Part shown: piece by piece, positions 43,584 to 57,200 of the stretch
How the letters are laid out: every line of letters starts with the position of its first letter
Position numbering within the stretch: the first letter of the stretch is position 1
NCBI GenBank assembly: GCA_947462335.1
Contig: OX381721.1
Coordinates: forward strand, 41,504,488 to 41,568,487
Length of the DNA: 64,000 nucleotides
Source: Harmothoe impar
Lineage: Eukaryota > Annelida > Polychaeta > Phyllodocida > Polynoidae
Reading direction: 5' to 3'
Program-made: the position numbers and the translations under genes
Notes under the pieces: generated by a model
Told to the model about the DNA's origin: nothing
Seen by the model: only the letters and a program-made list of their open reading frames with translations
The model's database searches: none

Positions 43584-46270
43584 TTTTAGCCCCTAATATA
43601 AGTATATAGCTATAGACTATACAGTAAGTTTACCGACATTTATGGCACATTACATGTAAGCAAATGTTATTGGTATGAACTGTACTGTAGTCCTAAAGAA
43701 AGTAACAAATACACCGGTATTTATAATAAACCTTTTATTTCAATAACAGTACCTTTCAAATTTAGATTCATAGAAGCATAATAAATATAAATATTGTAAT
43801 GACACACAATTCAGTATTTTCATTCTCATGGGCAATGTGTTGTCCATGAATACTGCTTTCATCAATGCATATGAATGGGTAGAACTTGTGTGTATTTGAT
43901 AAACCGTCCATCCAACACAAATCGGACAATTTCACTTGTGAATTACATTTTTGGGGATAAGAATAACATGCGGAAAGGGTATTCATTTATGGCGCCAATA
44001 ATGCCAGTGCATTGTTGGGATATATTCCCGCAGGTGGAGTACATTGCATATCCTAGTTCACCACCTGCCCACCTGGGGGAGGTTGGTCCTTGGTAGTCTT
44101 TGCGTAGTCTTTATGTTGGCAACCAGAAGGCCGGTTACTGGAGACATGTGAACTGTGATTTTTTTTCTCATGTTGTTATAAATCATGTAAATTATATGCC
44201 TATATGAGCTTAACAATTTTCCTATCTTTTTTAAGTAGGTTTAAGTTCTAATTTCCTCAAAATAAAATTAGAACAAGCCTATTATTTTTCTAGATCAAGC
44301 AACTACTAACAGGAAATAATATAACATCAACATCAGACACTCCTTACTTTAAAATGCTTTATTAAACTTGCAATATAAGTAAGTATCAGTGTTTCAATTA
44401 CTTGAAATTCCATGAATAATTGAGTTACATTGAATTTCAATTAGATACATCAACAATTAATATAATTTGTATAACCCGATTGTATTGGTACCACGTTTTC
44501 GAACTGACCATTTTTATGCATATCTCACAGGCTATATTACTAAGCTTAGTTTGGACGGGATCCACACCCACCTTAAATCTATGAATAGTATTTTTGTCTA
44601 GCATATAATACTGCATTTTCCTACACAAAGCAAATTGAAGAAACATAGTTCCATCGTCATTAAAAAACTAGCAAGACGTAGTTGGCCTTATCTGACTATG
44701 TTAACCAGGGGTTAGTGGCCGCTACTACTGGTAGGGGGCGCCTATGTACTGAACATTAATGTTCCAGCGTTTCCCCAAGGGACTCGTCGCCTATTGCCAT
44801 GCGCTTTTTGCCACAATTGGATATTTTTGAGCAATTAAGTCTATTAAGTCCACAATTTACATAATCATTAGGAGCAATTAATACAATTAACACTTGAACT
44901 ATGTCAGATACTAACACCTGATATACTTAGCCTCTTAGGGTACTTAGGTTGTCACTTAGTAGTGGCATGGCCTGCCGACTAGTATTATCAGAATTGGCTG
45001 AGTTGTAGAAGGTCATACAAGTGCATGGGTACACCATTCTTTCTGCAAAGAATACCTATGATGATACATAATGATGGCAAACTTTATCTATTAGTGGTGC
45101 ATTTCGTGTAAGGCATTTATATATAGCATTGGTATCAGCAAATCGAGAGGCACACACACACTGGGAGAGCTAATGGTACAGAGTTGATACATGTACCATA
45201 GTCCATTATAATATACATTACATTGGGTCTAGTGTTCCTCAATAATACAGCTATGATATGATATAGACACAAAAAAAGTTGAAAGTGAAATTGGTGTATT
45301 ATACTTACATGTTCGTCAGGTGCATTTAGAGCATGGGGAGGCGACTAGTGTTGTACCTCTGGCTCTACTATAGGACTCAAAGATTGACCAGGTGTGGCAG
45401 TCTGACCGCAGAGCGCAAATGCTGTAACCTGCATAGCGAGTTTGGGAGTGATCCTTCTGTACCGAGAATAGGGTGGGGAGGGGGTGGCTATTTTCCACTT
45501 GCCACACTTTTGTGCCCTAAATTCTTTGAAAAAAACTCTTTTTTACAGTTATAATTGTCCCTGTTTATTACAAAATATATAGACAGCGGCCCACAGAAGT
45601 GGAGTCACTGTACATTGTTCTTCATGGGCTGATGCCTGGGCATGATGCTGTCGGCCAACTGTAATATGCCCAGGCTTGGACAGGCTTTAACGATCTAGAA
45701 CAACTCTCCTCTTGTATTCACAATCCCATTGACCAAATATATTTATTCCAAACTGACCACTGATGTATTAAAAATGATATGAATTGTGTTTATAATACTA
45801 CAATGTTTAAGCCTTCACAATTATTGCTCTATGGATAGCAGGCTATATCATAAGTAAAAGTTATTTATAGAGCATACTTTGCCCTCTCATTGCTCCCTTA
45901 ACCATAGCCTTGCATGAGTGGTCCTATTTCTGCAAATTGACACAATCCCCTGCCACCACCAAACGTAGTAAAATGACTGCTCCCACTGTCCTATGTGGTG
46001 GGTGACCTCAATATTCCTTCTATATACGACTTCTATAATTAGAACTTCAGGTAGGCCACCTGTGAATGGAGTACGAGTTCTCTTTTAGGGGATGGTTATT
46101 TTATTAACATGAGGGGGGGGGGTATCCTTATTATTTGATCCGGATATGTAGCCATATTGTCATCTTATGGGTAATAGTTTTGATCACCCTACCCCTCATC
46201 ATCAGTTATGGATAACCCCTTTGCTTCATTCAACTATGCATGTATATAATGTTGGTATATATTACAACAC
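43584..46270. other. Intergenic, no gene recognised
   Basis: AT-rich DNA with short frames only. I found no TIR pairs or tandem arrays. Confidence 0.35.
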
Positions 46271-46275
46271 TATTG

Positions 46276-46277
<2 letters not shown>

Positions 46278-46354
<77 letters not shown>
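46278..46354. repeat. (TA)n microsatellite
   Basis: About 38 uninterrupted TA units with one TACATA at the end. The poly Ile-Tyr frames over it are artefacts. Confidence 0.97.
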
Positions 46355-46359
<5 letters not shown>

Positions 46360-46680
46360 CCTCCAGAGAGGTGAGGGACTTCCCAAAATCTACTAAATGT
46401 CCCCCACAACCGCCCCCTCTCATCTAGTAAAGTGACCTGCCCCATTATTGCTTGAGGCCTACTCTGTCTGGCCGTGGTCAACAGCAGACAGGTTTGTCCC
46501 ACATATTGACCGGGGTAAATCCCGTGATTTTTCAACATGGTAAATCACAAGTCTCAATCACGGGATTTTCATGTGAAATTTTGATCACACAATTCCCCAA
46601 AATCCACGTGAAGTTCTTGTTATTTGTTACCAGGGTCAGTTCTCAAACAATAATTGTTACTGGAGGTCGTCTGGGAAAGT

Positions 46681-46845
46681 CAGCTCTGACCGGCCTGAAT
46701 AAAATCGGGTTATTAAGGGCAGATTGAGATAGAATTTGGCTGAAAAGGTTAATGGATGTTATAACTCTCTAAACTAGTCATTAGTTGTAAATTTTTAGCA
46801 TCATCTGCCCTAAATAACCCGTTTTTATTCAGGCCGGTCAGAGCT
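46681..46845. mobile_element. 165-bp MITE with 43-bp TIRs
   Basis: AGCTCTGACCGGCCTGAATA, then AAATCGGGTTATTAAGGGCAGAT, inverted at the right with few mismatches. CCGGTCAGAGCTGGCACC is repeated just after the right end. Confidence 0.88.
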
Positions 46846-47132
46846 GGCACCCGGTCAGAGCTGGCACCCAGTCAGAGACAAAAACATTGGCCCAAGGTCG
46901 TGAGACACAGCCATAAGCTATTTTTTCAGTATAAAACAAATGAGGGGGGGTATATTTTTACTTTCTCAAATAAAGATAAAATAAAAAAGGAGCGAAGATA
47001 TGAAGTGAGCACCTAGGGGAGGTGACTGACTGGGGAGGGAGTGAGGAGGTAGCTGTAGTATAGTGTAGTATAGGGTAGACAAGTGACCGTCCATGGGAAA
47101 ACCAGCCTTATGCACCCCTGCCTTATGACCCA

Positions 47133-47229
47133 TTAAAGTGGCATTCTCACCAAGCGTTTTGCACTCACAATTCTAGTACTGTTCTAGTCTGCTATGTGGT
47201 AAGTGCGAGTGGTGAGAATGCCCCTTTAA
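47133..47229. mobile_element. 97-bp TTAA-flanked MITE
   Basis: TTAA on both sides (47133-47136, 47226-47229). TIR is AGTGGCATTCTCACCA against TGGTGAGAATGCCCCT. TTAA duplication is characteristic of piggyBac-type transposition. Confidence 0.75.
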
Positions 47230-48270
47230 TTAAGTGGCACATAATTTGTATTAATGAAGCTTTTGTGGGCAGCTCACCAGTGGTGCTTTCAAGCATCATG
47301 TCAACTTCAAGCATCGTTTATACATGCCTGATAAACTCAAAAGGATCGTCACGATGCATGAACGGGGCATAGACTTAATTGCCAGGGTTCTATTCATGCA
47401 TCATAATGACCTTGGGTTTCTGAGGCTAATTCTACATAGGCTTGTGTCTGATTAAGTTGAACTAAGGGTCGTACAGTACATACACTTGGTTAGCATCACT
47501 TGGAGGTAAGATGTCGGCTAAGCTCTAAATTCTTAAGAATGTACCCAGCAGTTCACTTATCTAGGGGTGTTACTTTCTTGGTCAGTTTTATTTTCAAATT
47601 AATGATATGTGACCTAGACATGGAAGACGATCCTTATGGTTCCAAATTTTGAGTCATGGGTTTTGGTTTATACTCAAATCAGATGTAGGGCCTACATGGC
47701 TTTCCAAAACCATTTTTATTCTGGAAATCGAGTCAATATAATATTATGCTGATCCATGAGTCATTACCTGAACAGAAGGTAGACCTATATACTTTCTTTT
47801 CTGCCAACAAGACTTTTGGCACTCTTTAAAGTTTGTCTCTGATATCCCTTGGAACCAGTTTACATTTTCCTCTACTCCCATGTCTGCAAGAGTAGTGGTT
47901 CATGAGATACATTCTCATCCAATAAGAAGAGCAAAAACTTTAGAAAGCAAATAATGTCTATTCTTTGATGGACTGATCATGTGAGCATTTAGTGCCATGC
48001 CTTAATCTTTCTCAAAATGTTTTGTTTTAGGAAATTGGATGATTATGTGCTGATCTACGAGTGGATATGGGAACACAACAAACCTTTTTTCAAGCCTGTA
48101 CTATTGAATCATCACTTTTGATGGTTTAGGCAGGAGAGAATTGAGATTTTATTCACTTTTTTGTACTTGAGAATGGGGATGTCTATTATAATGATAACAA
48201 ATTTACATGCTATACATTGAGCATCAATGCATTTCTGTTAACTCAAATTTATACATTCATTTTTTTACAG

Positions 48271-51200
48271 TTGACAGGATGTATAAAGAGGTGGCTTTAC
48301 CACACGAGCCCTTAGAAAATGAAGCAACTGCCATATCAGATGTCATTTTAGAGACAAGAAGTTTTCGGACCAGAATCCTGTTCACACTATTTCTGTTTGC
48401 AGTGTACTTGGTACAAGTGAGTATTATCTACCAGGTCTCTTGTGTAAACAAAATTAATTAGACATGTCAACATGCCTATCACTGACAGTTCCTGTACGTC
48501 TGAACATTTGTTTAACCCTTTATAGCCAAGCATCAACTATAGTTGCTGCCATGAGTGGCCAAGCATTAACTATAGTTGATACCATGGCTGGCCAAGCATC
48601 GACTATAGTCAGCATTTAAAACTCATTGGGATTTAGCACAGGCTCGGCCCAGGGAAAGTTCCTGTAAAAATGTCCCGGCTCTTAGGCTAGTCTATGATAT
48701 TTTTTGGCCGGCCTTAAAGAGTTAACAACAGGGGATTGGTCGTTTTTTTGCACCAGTGCACACACATTTTCCCAGCCCCCCCCCCCCCTTGAAAAGAGTC
48801 AACATTTTTCTGGCTCCCCCCTCTTTGAACTATAGTAACATGGAGGCTTTTTCTTAGCCCCCACCCAAACCAACCAACCCCCTGTGGATAAATAATGACC
48901 ACTCCGTCAAGGTAAGTGGTGGCATGATGGATGCATGTTGAACACAGTCATGATGGACATTACCAGATGGCTGAAGAAACATTAGATAAATGAACAGGGG
49001 TATCAACCAACATGGTTATGGGATACTTGGTATTGTACAGGTTTTTTGTATGTGCGAAGAAACATACAAAATGACACGGTTCTAGGACAAAAAAATAACA
49101 ACCAGGGGCAGACCTGCCTAACTAGACTAATTTGAGGTCACTGAATCCAAAAATGATGGTAAAAAATGCACCATAAGTCTCAGTCTCAAGATATTTCAAC
49201 TATGATTATTTGTCGGTCTTATACTCCCCAGGTAGAAAAATGTCATGATAAATATCATAATTTATAACATTGAACCATGATATATCATGATCTATCATGA
49301 TAAATCATGATTAATCATGTTTTCTCCTACCATGATTAATATGATTAATCATACTATATCATGTTCTTACCTCCTGAGCGGCAAAATCATGTTTTCTTCT
49401 ATCATGATAAATCATATTTCATTATGATATTACCGCTTGAGAGAGGAAATCATTGTTAATCATGTTTTCTTCCATCATGATATATCATATAAATCATGTT
49501 TTATCATGATCTAACCTCCTGAGAGGGGAACATGATTTAACCTTACCATATTTAATGATAATTTATCATGATTTATCATGATTTTATCCATTGATAGATG
49601 AAACATGATTTATCACAATCTTATTTGACCATGATTAATCATAATATATCATGATTTATTATGACATGTCCCAGAGGTAGGAAAAAAATGATTTATCATG
49701 ATTTTATCTTACTATGATTAATCATAAAATACCATGATTTATCATGATTTTACCAATTGAGAGGGAAAACATGATTCAACATGATTTTATTTTACCATGA
49801 TCAATCATGATAATATGATCTCTCCCAATAGATAGGAAAAACATGATTTATCATGATTTTATCTTACCATGATTGATAATAATATACCATGATTTATCAT
49901 GATTTCACCCATTGAGAGGAAAAACATGATTTAACATGATTTTATTTGACCATGATCAATCATAATATATCATGATTAATATGAAAAACATGATTACTCA
50001 TGATGTTACCTGCTCATGATTGATCATGGTGTATTATGATTTATCATGATCTCACCCAATGTGAGGGAAACATGATTTATCATGATTTTATTTGACCATT
50101 ATTAATCATAATATACCATGACTTATCATGATTTTACCCATTCAGAGGGAAAACATGATTTATCATGATTTTATTTGACCGTGATTAATCATAATGTATC
50201 ATGATTTATAATGATCTCTCTCATTGATAGGAAAAACATGATTTATCATCATCTTACCTGATTATGATTAATCATGGTGTATCATGATTTATCATGATCT
50301 CACCCAATGAGAGGTGATTTTTAGCGCTGAGAGTGAAAACATGATTTATCATGATTTTATCTGACTATGATTAATCATAGTACATCATTATTCTTTACGA
50401 TCTGTCCCATTGATGGGGCCAGAAAACAGGAATATATATTACCATGATTAGTCATGATATTTTATAGTACATAAATGTATGTCATAATTTATCACCATAG
50501 GCGACTGTGGGTAGGGATGTCGTTGTTATAGAATTTTATAGGTCATCAGGTATTCATTATTTTGGTGTTGATATATCCGTTATTAGGTATAACACAAAAA
50601 GAGGGTGAGTTAGGGAAATTAGGGAGCCCGTTATTGTACATTATTGTAAGGCTTCTGGAGGGGTACAACCCGTGATACTAACCAGAGGAGCTAGGGGACC
50701 CTGATCCAGTTTTTTTAAATCTTTTTTAGATTTATCAATCATCTTTATTGTCTCATTTTGGTCAGGCAAATATTTCCATACAAGTGCATTATTCTAAGTT
50801 TTTTTGGAGGGTACAACCCGTGATCCTAATCAGGGGAGCCAGGGGACACTGATCCCGTTATTATACATTTTATAAGGCTTCTGTAGAGGGCGACTGTGGG
50901 AGGTGTAGGGCTTCTGTACCCGGCCTACCCCGCCCCTAGAAAGCTGTGGGAGGTGGTGGGCGAATGTGGGAGGTGTGGGACTTTTTTCATATTTTGGTTG
51001 GGTAACACTCCCCCCACCCCCCACCCCTATGGTGTGTCTCTACATGGGTTACCACATTTTGGTCCAAGTCGCCGTGTCGATCTCTAGCAAAATGGCTGTG
51101 TCATCGTGTCGATTTTTATGTATATAAGAACAAAGAGAAAGATGTCTGCATGTCGATTTTTATCCTTCGATTTTCAAAAGGGCCGTGTCGCCCGTGTCGA

Positions 51201-54200
51201 TTTTTAAAAGGGCCGTGTCGCCGTGTCGCCCGTGTCGTTTTTTACCCATGTAGGGGCACTATGTTTGCGCTCCAGTGCGTCATACCAAGCCCTACAAGTC
51301 AGCAGAGCGTGGCCCGGCACACACAGTGGGTACCACTGCAACCTATGGCCCTAACTCATGTATCAGGGCACAACCTGTATCTCTCAAATCTAGGCATTTC
51401 CCTTTAAAACAAACACATAGGCAAGTTGCACTTCGCCATGCGCACATGTGGATCAAACACCTTTTTTTGTATCATGTTTAGTTCTGAAATTATGGTATAA
51501 ATAAACGTATAATGACCCAAGATAAGAATCTGGCATCTTACTTATTTTTTCATATCTGTCCCGGAATTTAAGCCTAGTGCTGCTCAGGTTAATGAATAAA
51601 AACTATTACAATTCAATAACGAAAATAATATTATATCTAATGAAAGGTACTGACTTTTATCTGAATTAGATAAAATTATTAAGAGCCTATTTGCTATACA
51701 CTTTGAGCCATTAAAACTTATCTTTAATGAATTTTCTACCCCCAGTGCTATAGTAGCTGCACGCAGGGCCCTCATTCACTGCCATGCAGCGACCACTGTA
51801 CCTTCAGAGTAGGTGCCACTGGCTGCATAGATTATATATAGATGCAGCAGGGGTAAAATTATAGGGCATTTTCCAACTTTCGATTGCTCTCAAGCATTCA
51901 CTGGTGAATGTATCAATATTCCGTTTTTTTTATTTTGATAAGTATTAATTCTTTTCTATCGGTTCCTCATTTTAAATATAATATATAATAATCATTTAAT
52001 TTCTAATGGGACTCCCTACCCAGGGCCGGCTACAAGCCAGCCCAGTGCGTCCTACCAGCAAGGATTATATAGGGTAGGATGTCCGACTCGGTAGATTCCC
52101 ATGTTATCTGTTACCCCCCCCCCCCATGAAAGTGGGCGACTTTGTGTGCTCACTATTGAAAACTATGGAGAAAAGGGGGTTTATGTGGTTCTTTTGAGTC
52201 TCTATTAGAGTGATACCAAATGAAAAGAAGGGTTTTCTAGACCAAAAATCCTGCTGAATCCAAATGTTGTGGTCTTGATTCCCAAAAACTGACCAAATCC
52301 ACTCAAAAATGATGTTTGATGATGCAAAGTATTAAGAAAATGTACAAAATAATGTTGAAAATGTTTGGGACATTATTATATTAACCTGTCAATCAAAATC
52401 AGTACCTCAATCTACTTATTCAAAATTGGCCTATCCCTCAGTCTGACATGCATTCTTACTGTGTATCACTCTACCTATCCTGCACACTGCCTATCCCTCA
52501 GCCTACCAATCCCTCAAGTTACATATCCCTTGAATTAGAACCTTCTCTTGGATTAGCTCATCCCTCCAAAAGCTTAAAGGCTAAAGCCTATCCCTCTCCT
52601 TGCTAGTCCCGCCCACTTTCTGTACCTCCCTATCACTGATTCTACCTATCCCCAATCACCCGGCCTACCTATCCCTCATTGTGACTATCCCTCACTTTGC
52701 CTATTTGTCATGTTTTATCAGCTTTATCCATATTTTTAACCCAGATAACCCTACTGTCCTACATGTAGGACCCCTATATGCCATATAATAACAGATTGGT
52801 TACTAGAGATAAAATCCATAGATTTTAAATTGTATTTTTGATTCACAAAGTTGGAGTCCCCAACTTTCCAGCAATTTCTGTCCACGGTTGCTATGGTTAC
52901 TGCTACGATGTCATACTGAGGTCCCAAAATGCCTATATCTTGGAAAATAATAACAAGGAAAAAGCTGTAATTAATTCCTGTGTTATCTAGAGCATTTTCC
53001 AAGCAACATTGATCAAAATTTCATAACATGAGAAAAAAACATGTCTGAAGATGTGTGTCTTTTCTTGTGAACATGATATTAAGCAATAAAGGTCTAATTA
53101 GCTAATATTTCCAGCCGTCCTTACAGAAGGACAGGAGGGCTACCGGCTACTGAGTGTTCAGCAATTTTTGGCTAACTGGTCAAAAGGTCAATATTTTAAT
53201 TCAGGAATGAGTAGAATGTTATAGTTACTTTGGAAATGGGTTTACCCTGATTTTGGTACGCTGATTTTGAATCTGGTGTGTATAGGATGATGTAGGTGTC
53301 AGGAAAAGGTCAAAACTGAGGTCAAAGGTCAAGAAAATCTACTCATAGGGAGTGTTCCATTAATTTACAGTAGCTCATAAGCCAGCAAGCCAAATATTGC
53401 TAGTCTGTACCATTGTGAGGCACCCAAGGTTCATGCAATTCTTTTGGAAGGTACAATTTATGCCCAAGATAATATTTATGTAGCGTAGCCATCGGGCATG
53501 GTAGCCATCTTTGTGTAATCAGAGGTCAAAGGTCAAGGTCACACCTAAATTTTAGTTACCATGAAATTTCAATGGAATTTCAATGAATTGAGTATATTTT
53601 AGAAGAAAAATTGTACCTGATACAGTTTGTCAACATGTATCTTCTCCAAGGTCAACCATAAAAACGTTGGCAAAGAATCCTTAGATTTATATTTAAATAG
53701 TAGTTCTTACTGCCTTACTACCTGGTACTAACAGATAAAATGCAGGGTTAGAGGATTGATCATTTTAGTGGGGCTAGCTATGGTTGAAAATGAGCTAAGG
53801 TCCAGGTTAACATGTGTTGCTAGGCAAATAAGCATTTAGAATGACTATTGCTAAGCAACCCACTTCCTAAGCAACAGGTTCATAACTGCACTGAAACCAT
53901 TTGATCCATTTTATTGGGGTTAGGTATGTTTGAAAGTGAGCTAAACTTAAGGTAAAAATCTTTTGCTAGGGAAATAGACAATTGGAATGGTTGTTGCTAA
54001 GCAACAACCTCCATTGGCAACACATGAATAACTCCAACACAACCCTTGGCTTCATTTTAGTGGGGTCTGATATCGTCGCCTCAGTATACAAAGGTTGTAA
54101 GTGAAAAAATTAGATTTTTTTTTTATTCTTGGATATTTTTCTTTTTCCAATAGATTTTCGACATCTTTTGGAATTTTTCAAATATGACCTTTTTCTGGGG

Positions 54201-57200
54201 GGTAATAGATCAGTATACAAAGGTCGTAACTGACAAAGTGATGTTTTTCTTAGTATACAAAGGTCGTAAGTGATGTGAAAATTTTAACCCCAATGTCTTT
54301 TATCATTAAATCAGTGTCTTTTGTTGGGTTTTTTCTAATCATTTTATATAATTTCTATTATATGTGTACATTTGGATATTTTTTTAAAAATATGTTAACT
54401 TTGAAATGTAAAGGGGGTGAATTTAAGGGGGAAATGACTGGAATTCCTCATTTTAGCAGAAATTTCACTGTTGCTAGGCAACAGCAAAATGTGTATAATT
54501 CTTTTTAAGTAACATAAGCAACTATAAATATTAAAGTTTCATCTAGTGAGCATTAGGCTTAAATCAATCGACTATTTGAACATTCCTTTACACTTTTGAA
54601 ATAACTTACCACCTTTGTTTACTGGTTAAAATTACAAAAGTATACATGCTATTCAGTATACAATGGTCGTAAGTGACCTAGTTTTCCCTATTTTTTCCTC
54701 ATTATTGCCATATTTACTAAGGAATTAGTTAAGATATTATAGTACCATTTATACAATATGTTTATACTTATTGTAGTTTACATATAAGCCAATTTCGGGG
54801 GCAATATAACATATATTTTAGAAATTACAGCCTGAAGACCACATTGATTTTTCTTATTTTGCTCATATCTCAAAACATGGATTTTCCACTTACGACCTTT
54901 GTATACTGAGGAGACGATATGGTTAAAATCGAGCTAAGATCCCATTAAACATGTGTTGCTAGGCAAATAAACAATTAGAAGGGCTGTTGCTAAGCAGCTA
55001 GTTACCTTAGCAACCAACCAATGAGATGGATGGATCCCTTGGATGCAATATGGGGGGGGCAGGTGTACTTAAAACTGTTCTAGCAGCAACATTTTTAGAG
55101 TGGGAGACAATAGTCAGTTACTATGGGTAACTAGCTATGGGTAATAGCATAGGCCCAGGCAGAGGCCAAAGGACAGTAGGGCATAACCCTACTGTCCTAC
55201 ATGTAGGACGGTAAAGAATGCTAATTATCTCCGCAACCGCTAAAGATAGAGCTTAGAAATTTTAAACAGGGCATACATGGCTATATATGGGTCCACCTAT
55301 CAATTTTCAGTGCTCTCTGATAATAACTGCTACTTTAGGTGTAACCGGGTTAACTATGCCCATCTGCTAAACATAACATTCCTCACCATGTCCACTATGA
55401 TTTGTACTATCCTCAATTTTCCTATCACCCAGCCTACCTATCCCTCGGTACACGGACTTTAGGCACTTGGATTTTAGGCACCCTGCCTTTAGGCACCCTG
55501 ATTACCGGCCCCCTGCCTTCAGGCCCTCCGGATCTTAGGCCCCCGGTCTTTTGGCACCCTGGCCATAGGCCCCCTGTCCATAGGCCACAACCTGCCATAC
55601 ATCCAACCCCTGTCATACGTCCACAACTCTGTCATACGTCCAACCCCTGTCATACGTCCATTTCACTGTCTCTAACAAATTATTCTGCCCCCCTCCTCAC
55701 GTCCACTACCACTTCCTTACGTCCACTACCACTTCTCACGTCCACTACCACTTCCTCACGTCCACTACCACTTCCTCACGTCCACTACCACTTCCTCACG
55801 TCCACTACCACTTCTCACATCCAACCCCGTCCTCACATCCAACCCCCTCCTCACGTCCAACCCCCTCCTCACATCCAACCCCCTCCTCACATCCAACCCC
55901 CTCCTCACGTCCAACCCCCTCCTCACATCCAACCCCCGCCCTCACATCCAACCCCCTCCTCACGTCTAACCCCCTCCTCACATCCAACCCCCTCCTCACA
56001 TCCAACCTTTCCCTCACGTCCAACCCCCCCTCACATCCAACCCCCTCCTCACATCCAACCCCCTCCTCACGTCCAACCCCCTCAGGACTCACATCCAACC
56101 CCCTCCTCACGTCCAACCCCCTCCTTACATCCAACCCCCGCCCTCACATCCAACCCCCTTCTCACGTCCAACCCCCTCCCTCACATCCAACCCTTCCCTC
56201 ACGTCCAACCCCCTCCTCACATCCAACCCCCTCCTCGCGTGAGGATCATGTAGTGGACGTGAGGAGATGGTGGTGGACGTGAGGATCAGGTAGTAGACGT
56301 GAGGATCAGGTAGTGGACGTGAGGAGATGGTGTTCGACGTGAGGGAGGGGTGTTGGACGTGAGGGAAGGGTGTTGGACGTGAGGGAAAGGTGTTGGACGT
56401 GAGGGAAGGGTGTTGGACGTGAGGGAAGGGTGTTGGACGTGAGGGAGGGGTGTTGGACGTGAGGGAGGGGTGTTGGACATTAGGGAGGAGTGTTGGACGT
56501 GAGGGAAGGGTGTTGGACGTGAGGGAAGGGTGTTGGACGTAAGATAAGGGTTTGGACGTGAGGGAAGGGTGTTGGACGTGAGGGAGAGGTGTTGGACGTG
56601 AGGGAGGGGTGTTGGACGTGAGGGAGGGGGTTTGACGTGAGAGAGGGGGGTTGGATGTGAGGGAGGGGTTGGATGTGAGGGAGGGGTTGGACGTGAGGGA
56701 TTTGTAAGAGATAGTGTTGGACGTGATGAATTTGAATGAGATAATGGGGTCTGGACGTATGAAATGGACGTGAGATTTGTGCCTACAGACCGGGGGCCTG
56801 TAGTCAGGGTGGCCTTAAGGCAGGGGGCCCCAGATCCGGAGGGCCTGTGGGCTGTGGGCTGGGGGCCTGTGTTCCGTGGGCCTGTGGGGTGGGGGCCTAC
56901 AGTCAGGAGGGCCTGTATTCCGGATACCCTATCCCTCAATGTGACTATCCCTCCCTCTACCTATCCCTCACGTTTCATCTACATTCAATTTATTTAATCC
57001 CGCATGGAGCTCAACATAACATGTCTACTATTTTTATGTATACGTTAATTTTCCTGTCATCTAGTCGACCTATCCTTCATTGTGCCTATTCTGGCATATC
57101 CCTCATGCTTAACCTACACATCCCTCAGACTCCCTAGCCCCCATGGCATTTACATATCCCCACCTTGTAAGATACTCTCCATACCGCTCATTACACACTG

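Noticed and set aside
46167..46538. Ile-Tyr repeat proteins
   Set aside because: They are translations of the (TA)n microsatellite.
55402..56939. Long proline/histidine-rich ORFs on both strands
   Set aside because: They follow the 18-bp minisatellite period in the palindrome and have no other support.
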